A DNA stretch of 6,399 nucleotides, taken from NCBI GenBank assembly GCA_017380275.1, contig JAFOEH010000150.1, forward strand, positions 1 through 6,399, given 5' to 3'. Positions 1 through 6,358 of the stretch are shown piece by piece. This DNA comes from Alistipes sp. (GTDB lineage: Bacteria > Bacteroidota > Bacteroidia > Bacteroidales > Rikenellaceae). A program made the position numbers and the translations under genes. Position 1 is the stretch's first letter. Every line of letters starts with the position of its first letter. The notes under the pieces are model-generated. The model made no database searches. It was given only the letters and a program-made list of their open reading frames with translations, and was not told the origin of the DNA.

Positions 1-324
1 AATGAGGATCTTGCAGCTATGGTCGATGTTAAGGATATGTATGGCTGGCACATTGTAGATCAGGCTACGGGTGTTAAGATGTTTATGCCTGGCGCGGGTC
101 GTCGTAGCTTCCAAAATGGCGAGTTGACCAATGTAAATAACTACGGATACGAGCATAATCCTATGCCCTGGACGGGATATTATTGGACAGCGGGCGCTGG
201 TTCGGAGTCGGCAACATCGCTCTTCTTCGATCTAAATACCACGCGTGCGGTGAATAACCGATATGAGCCTACCAAGCAGATGTATCGCGCCAATGGTATG
301 CAGGTGCGCTGTGTAAGAGAGTAA
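1..324 (+). CDS. C-terminal end of a FISUMP-like surface protein (5' truncated by window)
   Basis: The frame is open from base 1 and ends in TAA at 322-324, so only about 107 C-terminal residues are seen and the true start lies outside the window. The order of motifs, GWHIVD, then MPGAGRRS, a G-rich stretch with NGELTNVNN, then GYYWTAG, an SATSLFFD strand and the closing VRCVRE, follows the pattern of the FISUMP domain (Fibrobacter succinogenes major paralogous domain, a C-type-lectin-like fold of secreted proteins): LPAAG-type loop, GYYWSS motif, and a final Cys in VRCV. Such domains are common at the C-terminus of Bacteroidales surface lipoproteins, some of which carry an N-terminal fimbrillin-like part. 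What precedes it here cannot be seen, so the full protein could be a fimbrial tip/adhesin, a lipoprotein or something else. Role in binding is inferred. The gene converges with the DUF3868 gene and is closed by the hairpin at 345-380. Confidence 0.75.
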   Translation, partial: NEDLAAMVDVKDMYGWHIVDQATGVKMFMPGAGRRSFQNGELTNVNNYGYEHNPMPWTGYYWTAGAGSESATSLFFDLNTTRAVNNRYEPTKQMYRANGMQVRCVRE

Positions 325-344
325 ACGGGTGGTAATGAATATAG

Positions 345-380
345 TAACGGCAGACTCCAATGGGTCTGCCGTTATTTTTT
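345..380 (+). terminator. Rho-independent terminator between convergent genes
   Basis: A perfect stem pairs 345-355 (TAACGGCAGAC) with 364-374 (GTCTGCCGTTA), can be extended inward by TC/GG, and is followed directly by six T at 375-380. It lies 20 bp after the stop of the FISUMP-like gene and so ends that transcript. On the other strand the same stem is preceded by the A-run and followed by a sequence poor in T, so it is a weaker terminator for the DUF3868 gene, whose stop codon (379-381) overlaps the T-run. Confidence 0.92.
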
Positions 381-1824
381 ATTGCTGTGAATTCATTAGT
401 TGTTTAAGTAGCGAGATGTTATAGGCCGCCTCGCTCACTCCCCCACTCTGTGCCTTTTGGAAGAGCGTCATCGCCTGATCGTAACGACCTTCGGCCATAG
501 CCAAAATACCTTTCGAGTTGGCCGCCTCGGGGATATTGTCGGAGAGTCCCTGAAGGTAAGAGGCTGCCTGCGAGTAGTCGCCATTGGCCATAGCCACGTT
601 GGCGGCATTGATACGGGCCTCGACCGACTGGGGATAGCTCTCGACTGCCAGCAGAATCAACTCGTCCCACTCCTTGCTACCCTTGCCGTAGCGTATGGCG
701 ATGAGGTAGATGTCGTCGAGCGAGAGTTGCTGCGGATTCTCTTTTACGATGCGTTTCGCGTCGGCGACGGTGAGCTGCTGTTGTGGTTTGTGCTCAACCT
801 TGATGTCGGTAACGCGCAGCTGCGGATACCAATTTTTGAGCATTAGAGCATACTGATCGGGGAAGCGCGTGCGGATGGCGTTGTTCTTCTCGGCTGCTGG
901 GGTCGAACTATCGTCAATCACCGAAATGATCTGCTGCCAATTGGTAATCTTGTTGTCGCTTAGCATCTTCTTTAGCTCGTTCCAATTGGTTGCATCAGAG
1001 CCTGTTACAATGTTTATATCCGAAGGAAGATTAGCCGATGCAAGATGCTTGTGAACCGCGTCGGCACGCTTGGCTGCGAGCGAATGATTGAAGTTGTAAG
1101 GGCCATCGGGCGAGGCGTAACCCATAAGATGGATAGCCTTTATATTCCCCTCTGCGAGAGCGGCGTGGAGGTTCTTGATTTGTGCGCTATTGTCCATAAA
1201 CATGTCGCTGATCTGGCTCTTGTTGAGCGGGAAGAAGATGTCGAACTCCTGCAACTCAATTGCTTGAGTAGGCTTTGGCTCGGGCATAATGTAGGTCGCC
1301 TGCGGCTTTTGCTGTGTAAGGTCAGGGCGCGCGGGAGCAGGCTTCTGAAGTGCTGCGATGGCCATCATATCACCGCTCAACGGTATGTCGTGGCAACCGC
1401 ACCACTCCTCCTGAAGCACAAGCTCGGAGTTGGTCATCCAACCCTCGAAGGGGAGGTTGACCTCGTACTGCTCGATTTGCTCCTTGCGGTTGTGGCGGCG
1501 GAGGTAGGTGTTGATGCTCTCATACATATCGCTCTTTTGACGTTCGTGTACGATGTGGCGGCGACGTCCGTCAATGATCACCGCTGGCAACTGGACTATC
1601 TCATTGCCGTTAGTTACGATAGGCATAAGGCGCAGTGAGCGGTTGGGGCGGACGTGCAACTGGCTAATATCCATTGTCATCTCAACGATCAGACGATCAC
1701 CCGACCGTAACATCTCGATCTCTTGTAGCTCCACTCCGCTTGGTGTGGTGGCCTGCTGTGCGCTTGACGTGGAGGCGATGAATATCGTTGAAAGCGCGAG
1801 TAAGTAATTGTAAATATGTTTCAT
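379..1824 (-). CDS. DUF3868 domain protein with OmpA-like domain and C-terminal TPR-like repeats
   Basis: A 481-residue exported protein. ATG at 1824 gives a clean signal peptide (MKH, hydrophobic core to about residue 17, STSSA^QQ cleavage after residue 22); the longer TTG start two codons upstream is not needed. Residues about 29-150 match the DUF3868 family pattern (VELQEIEM..GDRLIVEMTMD, then INGRRRH-like and a CGC at 142-144). A Pro/Gln-rich linker (161-188) leads to an OmpA C-terminal-like domain: FDIFFPLNKSQI at 194-205, then IHLMGYASPDG at 231-241, N..L and KRADAV at 252-257, the peptidoglycan-associating motif block. Residues about 385-481 are helical with two TPR-like units (NVAMANGDYSQAASYL and GILAMAEGRYDQAMTLFQKA). 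It is the second gene of an operon, 12 bp after the DUF3575 gene. Families of this pair often accompany Bacteroidales fimbrial loci; the exact role is unknown. A periplasm/outer-membrane location, perhaps linking the partner to the cell wall, is inferred. Confidence 0.88.
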   Translation of the reverse strand: MKHIYNYLLALSTIFIASTSSAQQATTPSGVELQEIEMLRSGDRLIVEMTMDISQLHVRPNRSLRLMPIVTNGNEIVQLPAVIIDGRRRHIVHERQKSDMYESINTYLRRHNRKEQIEQYEVNLPFEGWMTNSELVLQEEWCGCHDIPLSGDMMAIAALQKPAPARPDLTQQKPQATYIMPEPKPTQAIELQEFDIFFPLNKSQISDMFMDNSAQIKNLHAALAEGNIKAIHLMGYASPDGPYNFNHSLAAKRADAVHKHLASANLPSDINIVTGSDATNWNELKKMLSDNKITNWQQIISVIDDSSTPAAEKNNAIRTRFPDQYALMLKNWYPQLRVTDIKVEHKPQQQLTVADAKRIVKENPQQLSLDDIYLIAIRYGKGSKEWDELILLAVESYPQSVEARINAANVAMANGDYSQAASYLQGLSDNIPEAANSKGILAMAEGRYDQAMTLFQKAQSGGVSEAAYNISLLKQLMNSQQ

Positions 1825-1836
1825 AGTCAAGTGTGT

Positions 1837-2409
1837 TTAGAATAGATAGACCAACGAGATGGCAAGTTTTGTGATACCCCAATAGTTTTTGTTTGCATCG
1901 GAGCGGACGAGTTCGCTATACTCCGAGCCGGTGTATTGGTCGTACCACGCGTGTGCATAGCCTGCACCGATCTCGGCTTCGAGATTCCAATGTTTGCCAA
2001 GCATCCACGCGTAGCCGTAGGAGAGACCTCCACCAACGGCGTGGCCCTTGTAGCGATTATTCTCCAATCCATCCCACATCGAAAAGGGAAAGAATGAGAG
2101 GTTGCCGACGTTGAAACCGCCACCTATGGCGTGAATAGCAAGGAAGTGGCCGTTGAAGCGCTCGCAGGTCCACCAGCGAAGCTCGGGCTGCACGATCCAG
2201 TGCTTCCATTGGCGGTTGTGGGAGAAAGAGAAGGGGTTGAATCCGGCCGAGACATCGAGTGTAAACTTTTTGCCCAAACCGATCTCTACGCCCAAGTTAG
2301 GCGATGCGGTGGCCCAATGTGCAAAGTTGGTCTTGATGCCAACCTCCTGAGCGTTGCTCTTGGTTAAGAATGCGGCCGTAGCCAGCATTAGAAGTAGAAA
2401 TTTTCTCAT
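1837..2409 (-). CDS. DUF3575 family outer-membrane beta-barrel protein
   Basis: A 190-residue protein starting at an ATG (2407-2409) with a typical signal peptide, MRKFLLLMLATAAFL..SNA^QE, cleaved after residue 20. The mature part matches DUF3575: GIKTNFAHW at the start, SPNLGVEIGLGKKFTLDV, FNPFSF, WKHWIVQPELRWW, CERFNGHFLAIHAIGG.FN, GLSYGYAWMLGKHWNLEAEIGAGYAHAWYD and a C-terminal strand ending in Phe (SLVYLF), the hallmark of outer-membrane barrels handled by the Bam complex. Length is normal for the family. It is the first gene of a two-gene operon with the DUF3868 gene. From what I know of Bacteroidales genomes, DUF3575 and DUF3868 genes are regular neighbours and often precede FimB/Mfa-type fimbrial genes; no biochemical function is established to my knowledge. 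A role as a small barrel partner in surface-structure assembly or anchoring is inference. The 5' leader holds a nested inverted repeat (2410-2452). Confidence 0.9.
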   Translation of the reverse strand: MRKFLLLMLATAAFLTKSNAQEVGIKTNFAHWATASPNLGVEIGLGKKFTLDVSAGFNPFSFSHNRQWKHWIVQPELRWWTCERFNGHFLAIHAIGGGFNVGNLSFFPFSMWDGLENNRYKGHAVGGGLSYGYAWMLGKHWNLEAEIGAGYAHAWYDQYTGSEYSELVRSDANKNYWGITKLAISLVYLF

Positions 2410-2452
2410 AGTTTGATGTTTGCCAATTAATCATTTGGCTGATATTCAAACT
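2410..2452 (-). promoter_or_regulatory. Nested inverted repeat abutting the DUF3575 start codon
   Basis: The outer arms AGTTTGA (2410-2416) and TCAAACT (2446-2452) are perfect 7-bp complements. Inside them lie perfect 5-bp arms GCCAA (2422-2426) and TTGGC (2435-2439) around an 8-base loop, with 5/6-base internal loops between the two stems. In the transcript the outer arm would end at the base just before AUG. It could be a leader stem-loop that hides the initiation region, or a two-half-site operator. A poor -7-like match (AAAGTTTG, 2447-2454 on the - strand, first base off consensus) overlaps the distal arm; if it is the promoter, that arm is not transcribed and the operator reading is favoured. 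No clearly better -7 box was seen between the upstream terminator and the gene. Confidence 0.4.
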
Positions 2453-2478
2453 TTGCACCAAAAGCCTATTTCGGGAGA

Positions 2479-2509
2479 TAAAAATAGCCCTCGCACGGTG
2501 TGGAGAGCT
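2479..2509 (-). terminator. Rho-independent terminator of the YqaA-family gene
   Basis: Read on the - strand, AGCTCTC pairs with GAGGGCT (seven pairs, one G-U; bases 2486-2492 and 2503-2509), the interior CAC/GTG pairs further around a 3-base loop with one bulged C, and the hairpin is followed by ATTTTTAT. It begins 25 bp after the stop of the YqaA-like gene (2534) and separates that gene from the DUF3575/DUF3868 operon, so the latter needs its own promoter. Confidence 0.75.
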
Positions 2510-2533
2510 TTACCTTTAATATATATTGGAGGG

Positions 2534-2995
2534 TTAAAACAGTGAATTGACGCCTTGTAGGGCCAGAAGCATAAGCAGATAGCGTACAAATTTGCCGACG
2601 AACATTGTGGCTGTGGTGATATAGACGTTGGCGCGCATTAGGCCAAGCAACACGATAATCACCTCGCCCACCCACGGCAGAACGCCGAAAACGCCCATCC
2701 ACGCTCCGTACTTGCGCACGAAGCCATCGACACGCGCCATCTTCTGGTGGTCAATTTTGAGCCAGCGCTCAATCCACTCCATATTACCAAGATAGCCGAG
2801 GTAGTAGCAGACCAATCCGCCGACAGTGTTGCCCACCGAAGCCGAGATAAGGCAGACGGTAGGATCGGCACCCATCTGCACAAGCACAGTGAGTACAAGT
2901 TCCGAACTGAAGGGTACGATGCTACCCGCCAGCAGTGCCGAAAGGAAGAGCCCGATGTAGCCCCATTCGATAAAAAATTCAACTATACCGTCCAT
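2534..2995 (-). CDS. yqaA: YqaA family inner-membrane protein (DedA/VTT superfamily, COG1238 type)
   Basis: A 153-residue, strongly hydrophobic protein, close to the usual 140-155 length of YqaA proteins. Landmarks as in Escherichia coli YqaA, which I compare from memory: an N-terminal helix, re-entrant segment with P28 and SSELVL (31-36), SASVGNTVGGLVCYYLG (51-67), an amphipathic stretch with RKYGAWMG (94-101), the signature LPWVGEVIIVLLGLMR (106-121), and GKFVRY (134-139) before the last helix. These are DedA/VTT-superfamily features; larger DedA relatives are linked to lipid carrier (undecaprenyl-phosphate or phospholipid) movement across the membrane, but the function of small YqaA members is not settled. 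The usual Asp of the P-x-x-G-D motif is Glu111 here. Start ATG (2993-2995) has a -7 promoter box 19-27 bp upstream, giving a very short leader. It is transcribed alone, divergently from the Oar-like gene, and has its own terminator. Confidence 0.88.
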   Translation of the reverse strand: MDGIVEFFIEWGYIGLFLSALLAGSIVPFSSELVLTVLVQMGADPTVCLISASVGNTVGGLVCYYLGYLGNMEWIERWLKIDHQKMARVDGFVRKYGAWMGVFGVLPWVGEVIIVLLGLMRANVYITTATMFVGKFVRYLLMLLALQGVNSLF

Positions 2996-3013
2996 ATTTA
3001 TTGCTTAGATGAT

Positions 3014-3022
3014 GCAAAAATA
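3014..3022 (-). promoter_or_regulatory. Bacteroidota -7 promoter element for the YqaA-family gene
   Basis: TATTTTTGC on the - strand is an exact TAnnTTTGC match, 18 bp before the ATG at 2995, so the leader would be only around ten bases. No clear TTG (-33) is seen at the expected 19-23 bp; the upstream DNA is A/T-rich instead. Confidence 0.6.
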
Positions 3023-3034
3023 GTGATTTTTTTA

Positions 3035-3042
3035 TATTTTTG
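3035..3042 (+). promoter_or_regulatory. Bacteroidota -7 promoter element for the Oar-like gene
   Basis: TATTTTTG is an exact TAnnTTTG match. It would start a transcript near 3047-3050 and leave a leader of about 75 bases before the ATG at 3124. It is the mirror image of the - strand box at 3014-3022, with 12 bp of A/T-rich DNA between them, so the two polymerases would compete for overlapping DNA. No good TTG (-33) at normal spacing (the nearest, 3001-3003, is too far). Confidence 0.5.
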
Positions 3043-3052
3043 TGACGATGAG

Positions 3053-3108
3053 CTATCGCAATGAGTGCGATGGGTAACGTGTGTTGAACTTGCATCGTAA
3101 ATAGATGC
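3053..3108 (+). other. Two small stem-loops in the leader of the Oar-like gene
   Basis: Stem 1 pairs 3053-3060 with 3066-3073 (eight pairs, one G-U, core TCGCA/TGCGA, loop ATGAG). Stem 2 pairs GCATC (3092-3096) with GATGC (3104-3108) around a 7-base loop and ends 15 bases before the ATG. Both would lie inside the predicted leader. Stems this short arise by chance, so a regulatory role is only possible; no known riboswitch class was recognised. Confidence 0.25.
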
Positions 3109-3123
3109 CCTTAACGAGATGTA

Positions 3124-6100
3124 ATGAAGAAACTTGTATGCCTGATAATGGCATTGTCGTGCGTATTGTACGCTGCGGCGCAAATCACTACCGCCTCTCT
3201 GCGCGGTGTTGTTAAGAATCAATCCAACGAAATTTTAGTCGGGGCAACCGTCGTGCTGTCGCATCCCGAGACGGGGCGGGAGTATGCTGTTGCAACGGAT
3301 CGCGATGGCCGCTACTCGTTGCACGGAGTGCGCCCTTCGGAGGGGTATTCGCTTGAGGTGAGCTATGTCGGCTATCAGACAGAGCGCTTGCAAGGTTTGG
3401 TGCTACGCGTAGGTGAGCAGAGCGAGAGGGATGTTGTACTGAAGGAGGCAACGACGATTGATGCTGTTGTGGTGAGCGTGCAGAAGCTATCATCGGGCGA
3501 GATGTCGGGCCGATTTGACGAAAAGACAATTTCGCAGATGCCCACCGTGTCGCGTTCGCTCTACGATGTGGTAAGACTGATGCCGCAGGCGGTGGCGAAT
3601 AAGGGCGGCGGTATGTCGTACGGAGGAGTTGCTAATCGTTATAACGCCTTTATGATCAATGGAATGGCTAATAACGATATGTATGGCCTTTCGTCGTCGG
3701 GAACTAACGGCGGCCTGTCGAATGCTAACCCCATAGCACTCGATGCAATAGAGCAGATCGAGGTGGCTGTAACGTCGTACGACGTGAGAATGAGCGGCTT
3801 CGGTGGAGGTGCTATAAATGCAATTACGAAGTCGGGAACGAACGAGCTGAAGGGTTCGGCATATACCTATTATAATAATCAGGATTTCTATGGCTCGACG
3901 GCGGGAAAGGATGTCGCCAGGCGCGAGAAATTGCCGCAGCAATCGACGCAGATTTATGGCGTGACGCTGGGTGGCCCGATCGTGAAGAATAAGCTATTTT
4001 TCTTCCTCAGTGGCGAGTATAATCTTGAATCATCGCCCTCATCCTATTATTTAGGTTATGATGGTGTTGTGCTTGATGCAGAGGAGATTATGCGAATATC
4101 AAATCGCTATAAGTCGTTGACGGGATATGATGGTGGCGGCACAGGAGGTCGTGATGTGGAGCAGCGTTCGGGATCGTTGCTGGCTTCGCTCGATTGGCAG
4201 ATAAATAGCAGAAATCGACTCTCGGCAAGTTACTCATTTTTGGATGCACGAGCCGAGGAGTATGCCAACTCGCTCACATCGTTCACCTTCAATGGCTCGG
4301 GATACGCTAATTACAGTACGGCGCACTATCTGGCACTGTCGCTTGAGTCGCGCCTCTCGGACCATCTGCACAATACGTTGCGTGTAGGATTTTCGCGTGT
4401 GGGCGATGGTCGCAAACCCGATGTGGGAGGCGATCTGCCGAGTGTGATAATCCGCAATGCGGGACAGACGGGTGGTGTGACGATAAATATCGGAAACAAT
4501 CGTTATGCTGGAATTAATGATTTGAAGCAGAATGTATTGACGCTGACCGACGACCTTATTATCGAGCGTGGTGCCCACTCGCTGACGGTGGGAATGCACC
4601 ACGAGTTCTACAATATTCACAACAAGTATCTGGCCAATGCATACGGAACTTATACCTACAATACGGTGGATGACTTTGAGCGCGATTTGGCCTCGATATA
4701 TGAGTACAACTACACCGATCCCGAGGTTACGGGCTCGACGACGTGGGGCCCGCGTTTTCGTGCTGCGGAGTTGAGTCTTTATGTGCAGGATCGCTGGTCG
4801 ATGGGTGGCGGTGTGCAACTTACTTACGGAGTGCGTGCTACCCTGCCGCTGATCTTCAACTCGCCGACGGCTAATGATGAGTTCAATGCGGGAGCGATAG
4901 CGCAGAAAAATGGCGTTCGCATAGGCGATGTGCCTCGTGCGCAGCTGTTGATTTCACCGCGTGTAGGTGTCTCGTGGATACGCGATTATGAGCACGGGCA
5001 ACTCACGGTGGATGGTGGTGTTGGTGTATTTACGGGGCAGGTGCCATTTGTGTGGATCGTGAATAACTACTCCAATACGGGTGTCGAGCAGAAGGGTCTG
5101 CGTCTGACGGCTAAAAGCGAAGGAGGTCAGGTGGTGGAGCCTGCGGCGAAGTTTTCGACTACGCCCTCGCCTACGTCGCACTCTAATACGCAATTTATGC
5201 TCAATGCGATGAACGAAAAGTTCCGTTATCCGCAGAATCTGAAGGCTAATGTGGCTGTGGGATATGCGACGGATGATGGCTGGTCGTTGCGTGCGGAGGC
5301 TTTGTATACCAAGACGTTGCATAATGCTGTGTTCCGTAATCTGGCAGTTGAAAACGATGGCGAGGTGGTCTATGTCGTTAAGGATGCTCCATCGTCGGCA
5401 TTGCCGCTCTACCATACGGCTACGACCGATTATTCGGCTGTGTATTACCTCGATAACACATCGCGCGGATATACCTACTCGCTCTCGGGTAGCGTGGCCA
5501 AGGAGTTCGGGTGGGGATTATCGCTCTCGGCTTCGTATATCTACGGACGCGCATTTGCAGTGTGTGATGTGCCTTCGACCTCATCTTCAACGAATTGGAA
5601 TCGTAGCTATGCGCTCGACCTGAATAATCCCGCACTCTCGATCTCGGCCTACGACGTGCCGCATAAATTTACCTTCGCAGCCTCGTATCGCAAGCGTTAT
5701 GCACCTCTGCTGGAGGTGAGTGCCGGTGTGGTGTATCAGGCGATGTCGGGACAGCGTTACTCGCTCTGCTTTGGTGAGTCGGTTGATTTCAATGGCGATG
5801 GTGCTTATGGATCGACGCTGATGTATATCCCGACCGAGGCGGAGATGGGGCGTATGCAGTTTGCTGACGACAGCTCGCAGCAGAAGTGGAACGCGATGAT
5901 AGAGGGTGATGATTATCTGCGTTCGCATCGAGGATCATTTGCTGAGCGAAATGCGATGCAGACACCCGCAGAGCATCGTATTGATTTGCATTTTGCCCAC
6001 GGATTCTATTTCGGACGTGAGAGCGGGCGTAAGTTGGAGATATCGCTCGATGTGATGAATTTTGGAAATCTTTTGTGCCGTCACTGGGGTGCTTACTATA

Positions 6101-6246
6101 ATGTGTCGGGCCAGCGCATACAGCCCGTAACAATAGCCTCGATGAATGAGGGTGAGCCCGTGTTCCGTTATACGGGTGCGGTGCCTACGCCATCGGATTT
6201 GCTGTCGCGATGGAATATGCAGGTGGGCGCGCGTATTGTATTCTAA
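3124..6246 (+). CDS. Oar-like TonB-dependent outer-membrane receptor with N-terminal carboxypeptidase-regulatory-like domain
   Basis: A 1040-residue protein. The ATG is fixed by an in-frame TAA at 3112-3114 and by a good signal peptide (MKK, hydrophobic core, YAAA^Q at 19/20). Residues about 23-107 form a carboxypeptidase-regulatory-like beta-sandwich (LRGVV, GATVVLSHPETG, ATDRDGRYSLHGV, YVGYQT). IDAVVVSV (112-119) sits where a TonB-box-like segment is expected. The plug domain follows (about 125-250: LYDVVRLMPQ, NAFMINGMANND, AIEQIEVAVTSYDVRMSGFGGGAINAITKSGTNE). The rest is a 22-strand-type barrel with LGGPIVKNKLFFFLSGEY near 282, a DFNGDG loop at 888-893 and a C-terminal QVGARIVF ending in Phe. 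This architecture and length are those of Oar-like proteins rather than SusC: no SusD gene is adjacent in the window. Energised by TonB-ExbBD, it could import a ligand or, as shown for Myxococcus Oar, help export a protein; the substrate is unknown. Confidence 0.92.
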   Translation: MKKLVCLIMALSCVLYAAAQITTASLRGVVKNQSNEILVGATVVLSHPETGREYAVATDRDGRYSLHGVRPSEGYSLEVSYVGYQTERLQGLVLRVGEQSERDVVLKEATTIDAVVVSVQKLSSGEMSGRFDEKTISQMPTVSRSLYDVVRLMPQAVANKGGGMSYGGVANRYNAFMINGMANNDMYGLSSSGTNGGLSNANPIALDAIEQIEVAVTSYDVRMSGFGGGAINAITKSGTNELKGSAYTYYNNQDFYGSTAGKDVARREKLPQQSTQIYGVTLGGPIVKNKLFFFLSGEYNLESSPSSYYLGYDGVVLDAEEIMRISNRYKSLTGYDGGGTGGRDVEQRSGSLLASLDWQINSRNRLSASYSFLDARAEEYANSLTSFTFNGSGYANYSTAHYLALSLESRLSDHLHNTLRVGFSRVGDGRKPDVGGDLPSVIIRNAGQTGGVTINIGNNRYAGINDLKQNVLTLTDDLIIERGAHSLTVGMHHEFYNIHNKYLANAYGTYTYNTVDDFERDLASIYEYNYTDPEVTGSTTWGPRFRAAELSLYVQDRWSMGGGVQLTYGVRATLPLIFNSPTANDEFNAGAIAQKNGVRIGDVPRAQLLISPRVGVSWIRDYEHGQLTVDGGVGVFTGQVPFVWIVNNYSNTGVEQKGLRLTAKSEGGQVVEPAAKFSTTPSPTSHSNTQFMLNAMNEKFRYPQNLKANVAVGYATDDGWSLRAEALYTKTLHNAVFRNLAVENDGEVVYVVKDAPSSALPLYHTATTDYSAVYYLDNTSRGYTYSLSGSVAKEFGWGLSLSASYIYGRAFAVCDVPSTSSSTNWNRSYALDLNNPALSISAYDVPHKFTFAASYRKRYAPLLEVSAGVVYQAMSGQRYSLCFGESVDFNGDGAYGSTLMYIPTEAEMGRMQFADDSSQQKWNAMIEGDDYLRSHRGSFAERNAMQTPAEHRIDLHFAHGFYFGRESGRKLEISLDVMNFGNLLCRHWGAYYNVSGQRIQPVTIASMNEGEPVFRYTGAVPTPSDLLSRWNMQVGARIVF

Positions 6247-6358
6247 ATCCGAGAGATAGTAGATGTGGCGCGCGCGTGTAATGAAGAGCCTCGCAAGTTA
6301 GGAGAAAAATATATCGAAAAAGTGCGCTCGGCGATTATGCGGATTGAAAAAAAATACT
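6247..6358. other. Intergenic DNA without a clear terminator
   Basis: No coding region or hairpin-plus-T-run was found after the Oar-like stop at 6246. There is a short alternating GC run (6268-6276) and A-rich tracts near 6304-6320 and 6347-6354. The A-rich DNA just before the -7 box at 6359 may act as an upstream promoter element. Termination of the Oar-like transcript is unexplained by sequence; it may be Rho-dependent or lie downstream. Confidence 0.4.

Noticed and set aside
1045..1638. 197-codon open frame on the + strand opposite the DUF3868 gene
   Set aside because: Antisense shadow; the - strand frame holds recognisable DUF3868 and OmpA-like motifs over the same bases and this frame has none.
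1825..1830. TTG start two codons upstream of the DUF3868 ATG
   Set aside because: The ATG at 1824 gives a normal MKH-type signal peptide; the TTG adds only Met-Thr in front and no reason to prefer it is visible.
3490..3942. 150-codon - strand open frame opposite the plug domain
   Set aside because: Shadow frame; the + strand plug motifs explain the base composition and no independent coding signal is present.
4234..4818. 194-codon open frame on the - strand inside the Oar-like gene
   Set aside because: It is a shadow of the receptor's reading frame: no signal or domain pattern, Arg/Ile/His-rich composition typical of antisense frames, and the + strand frame has a clear family match.
6268..6276. 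Alternating GC run after the Oar-like gene, considered as terminator stem
   Set aside because: It is self-complementary but has no room for a proper loop and no T-run follows.
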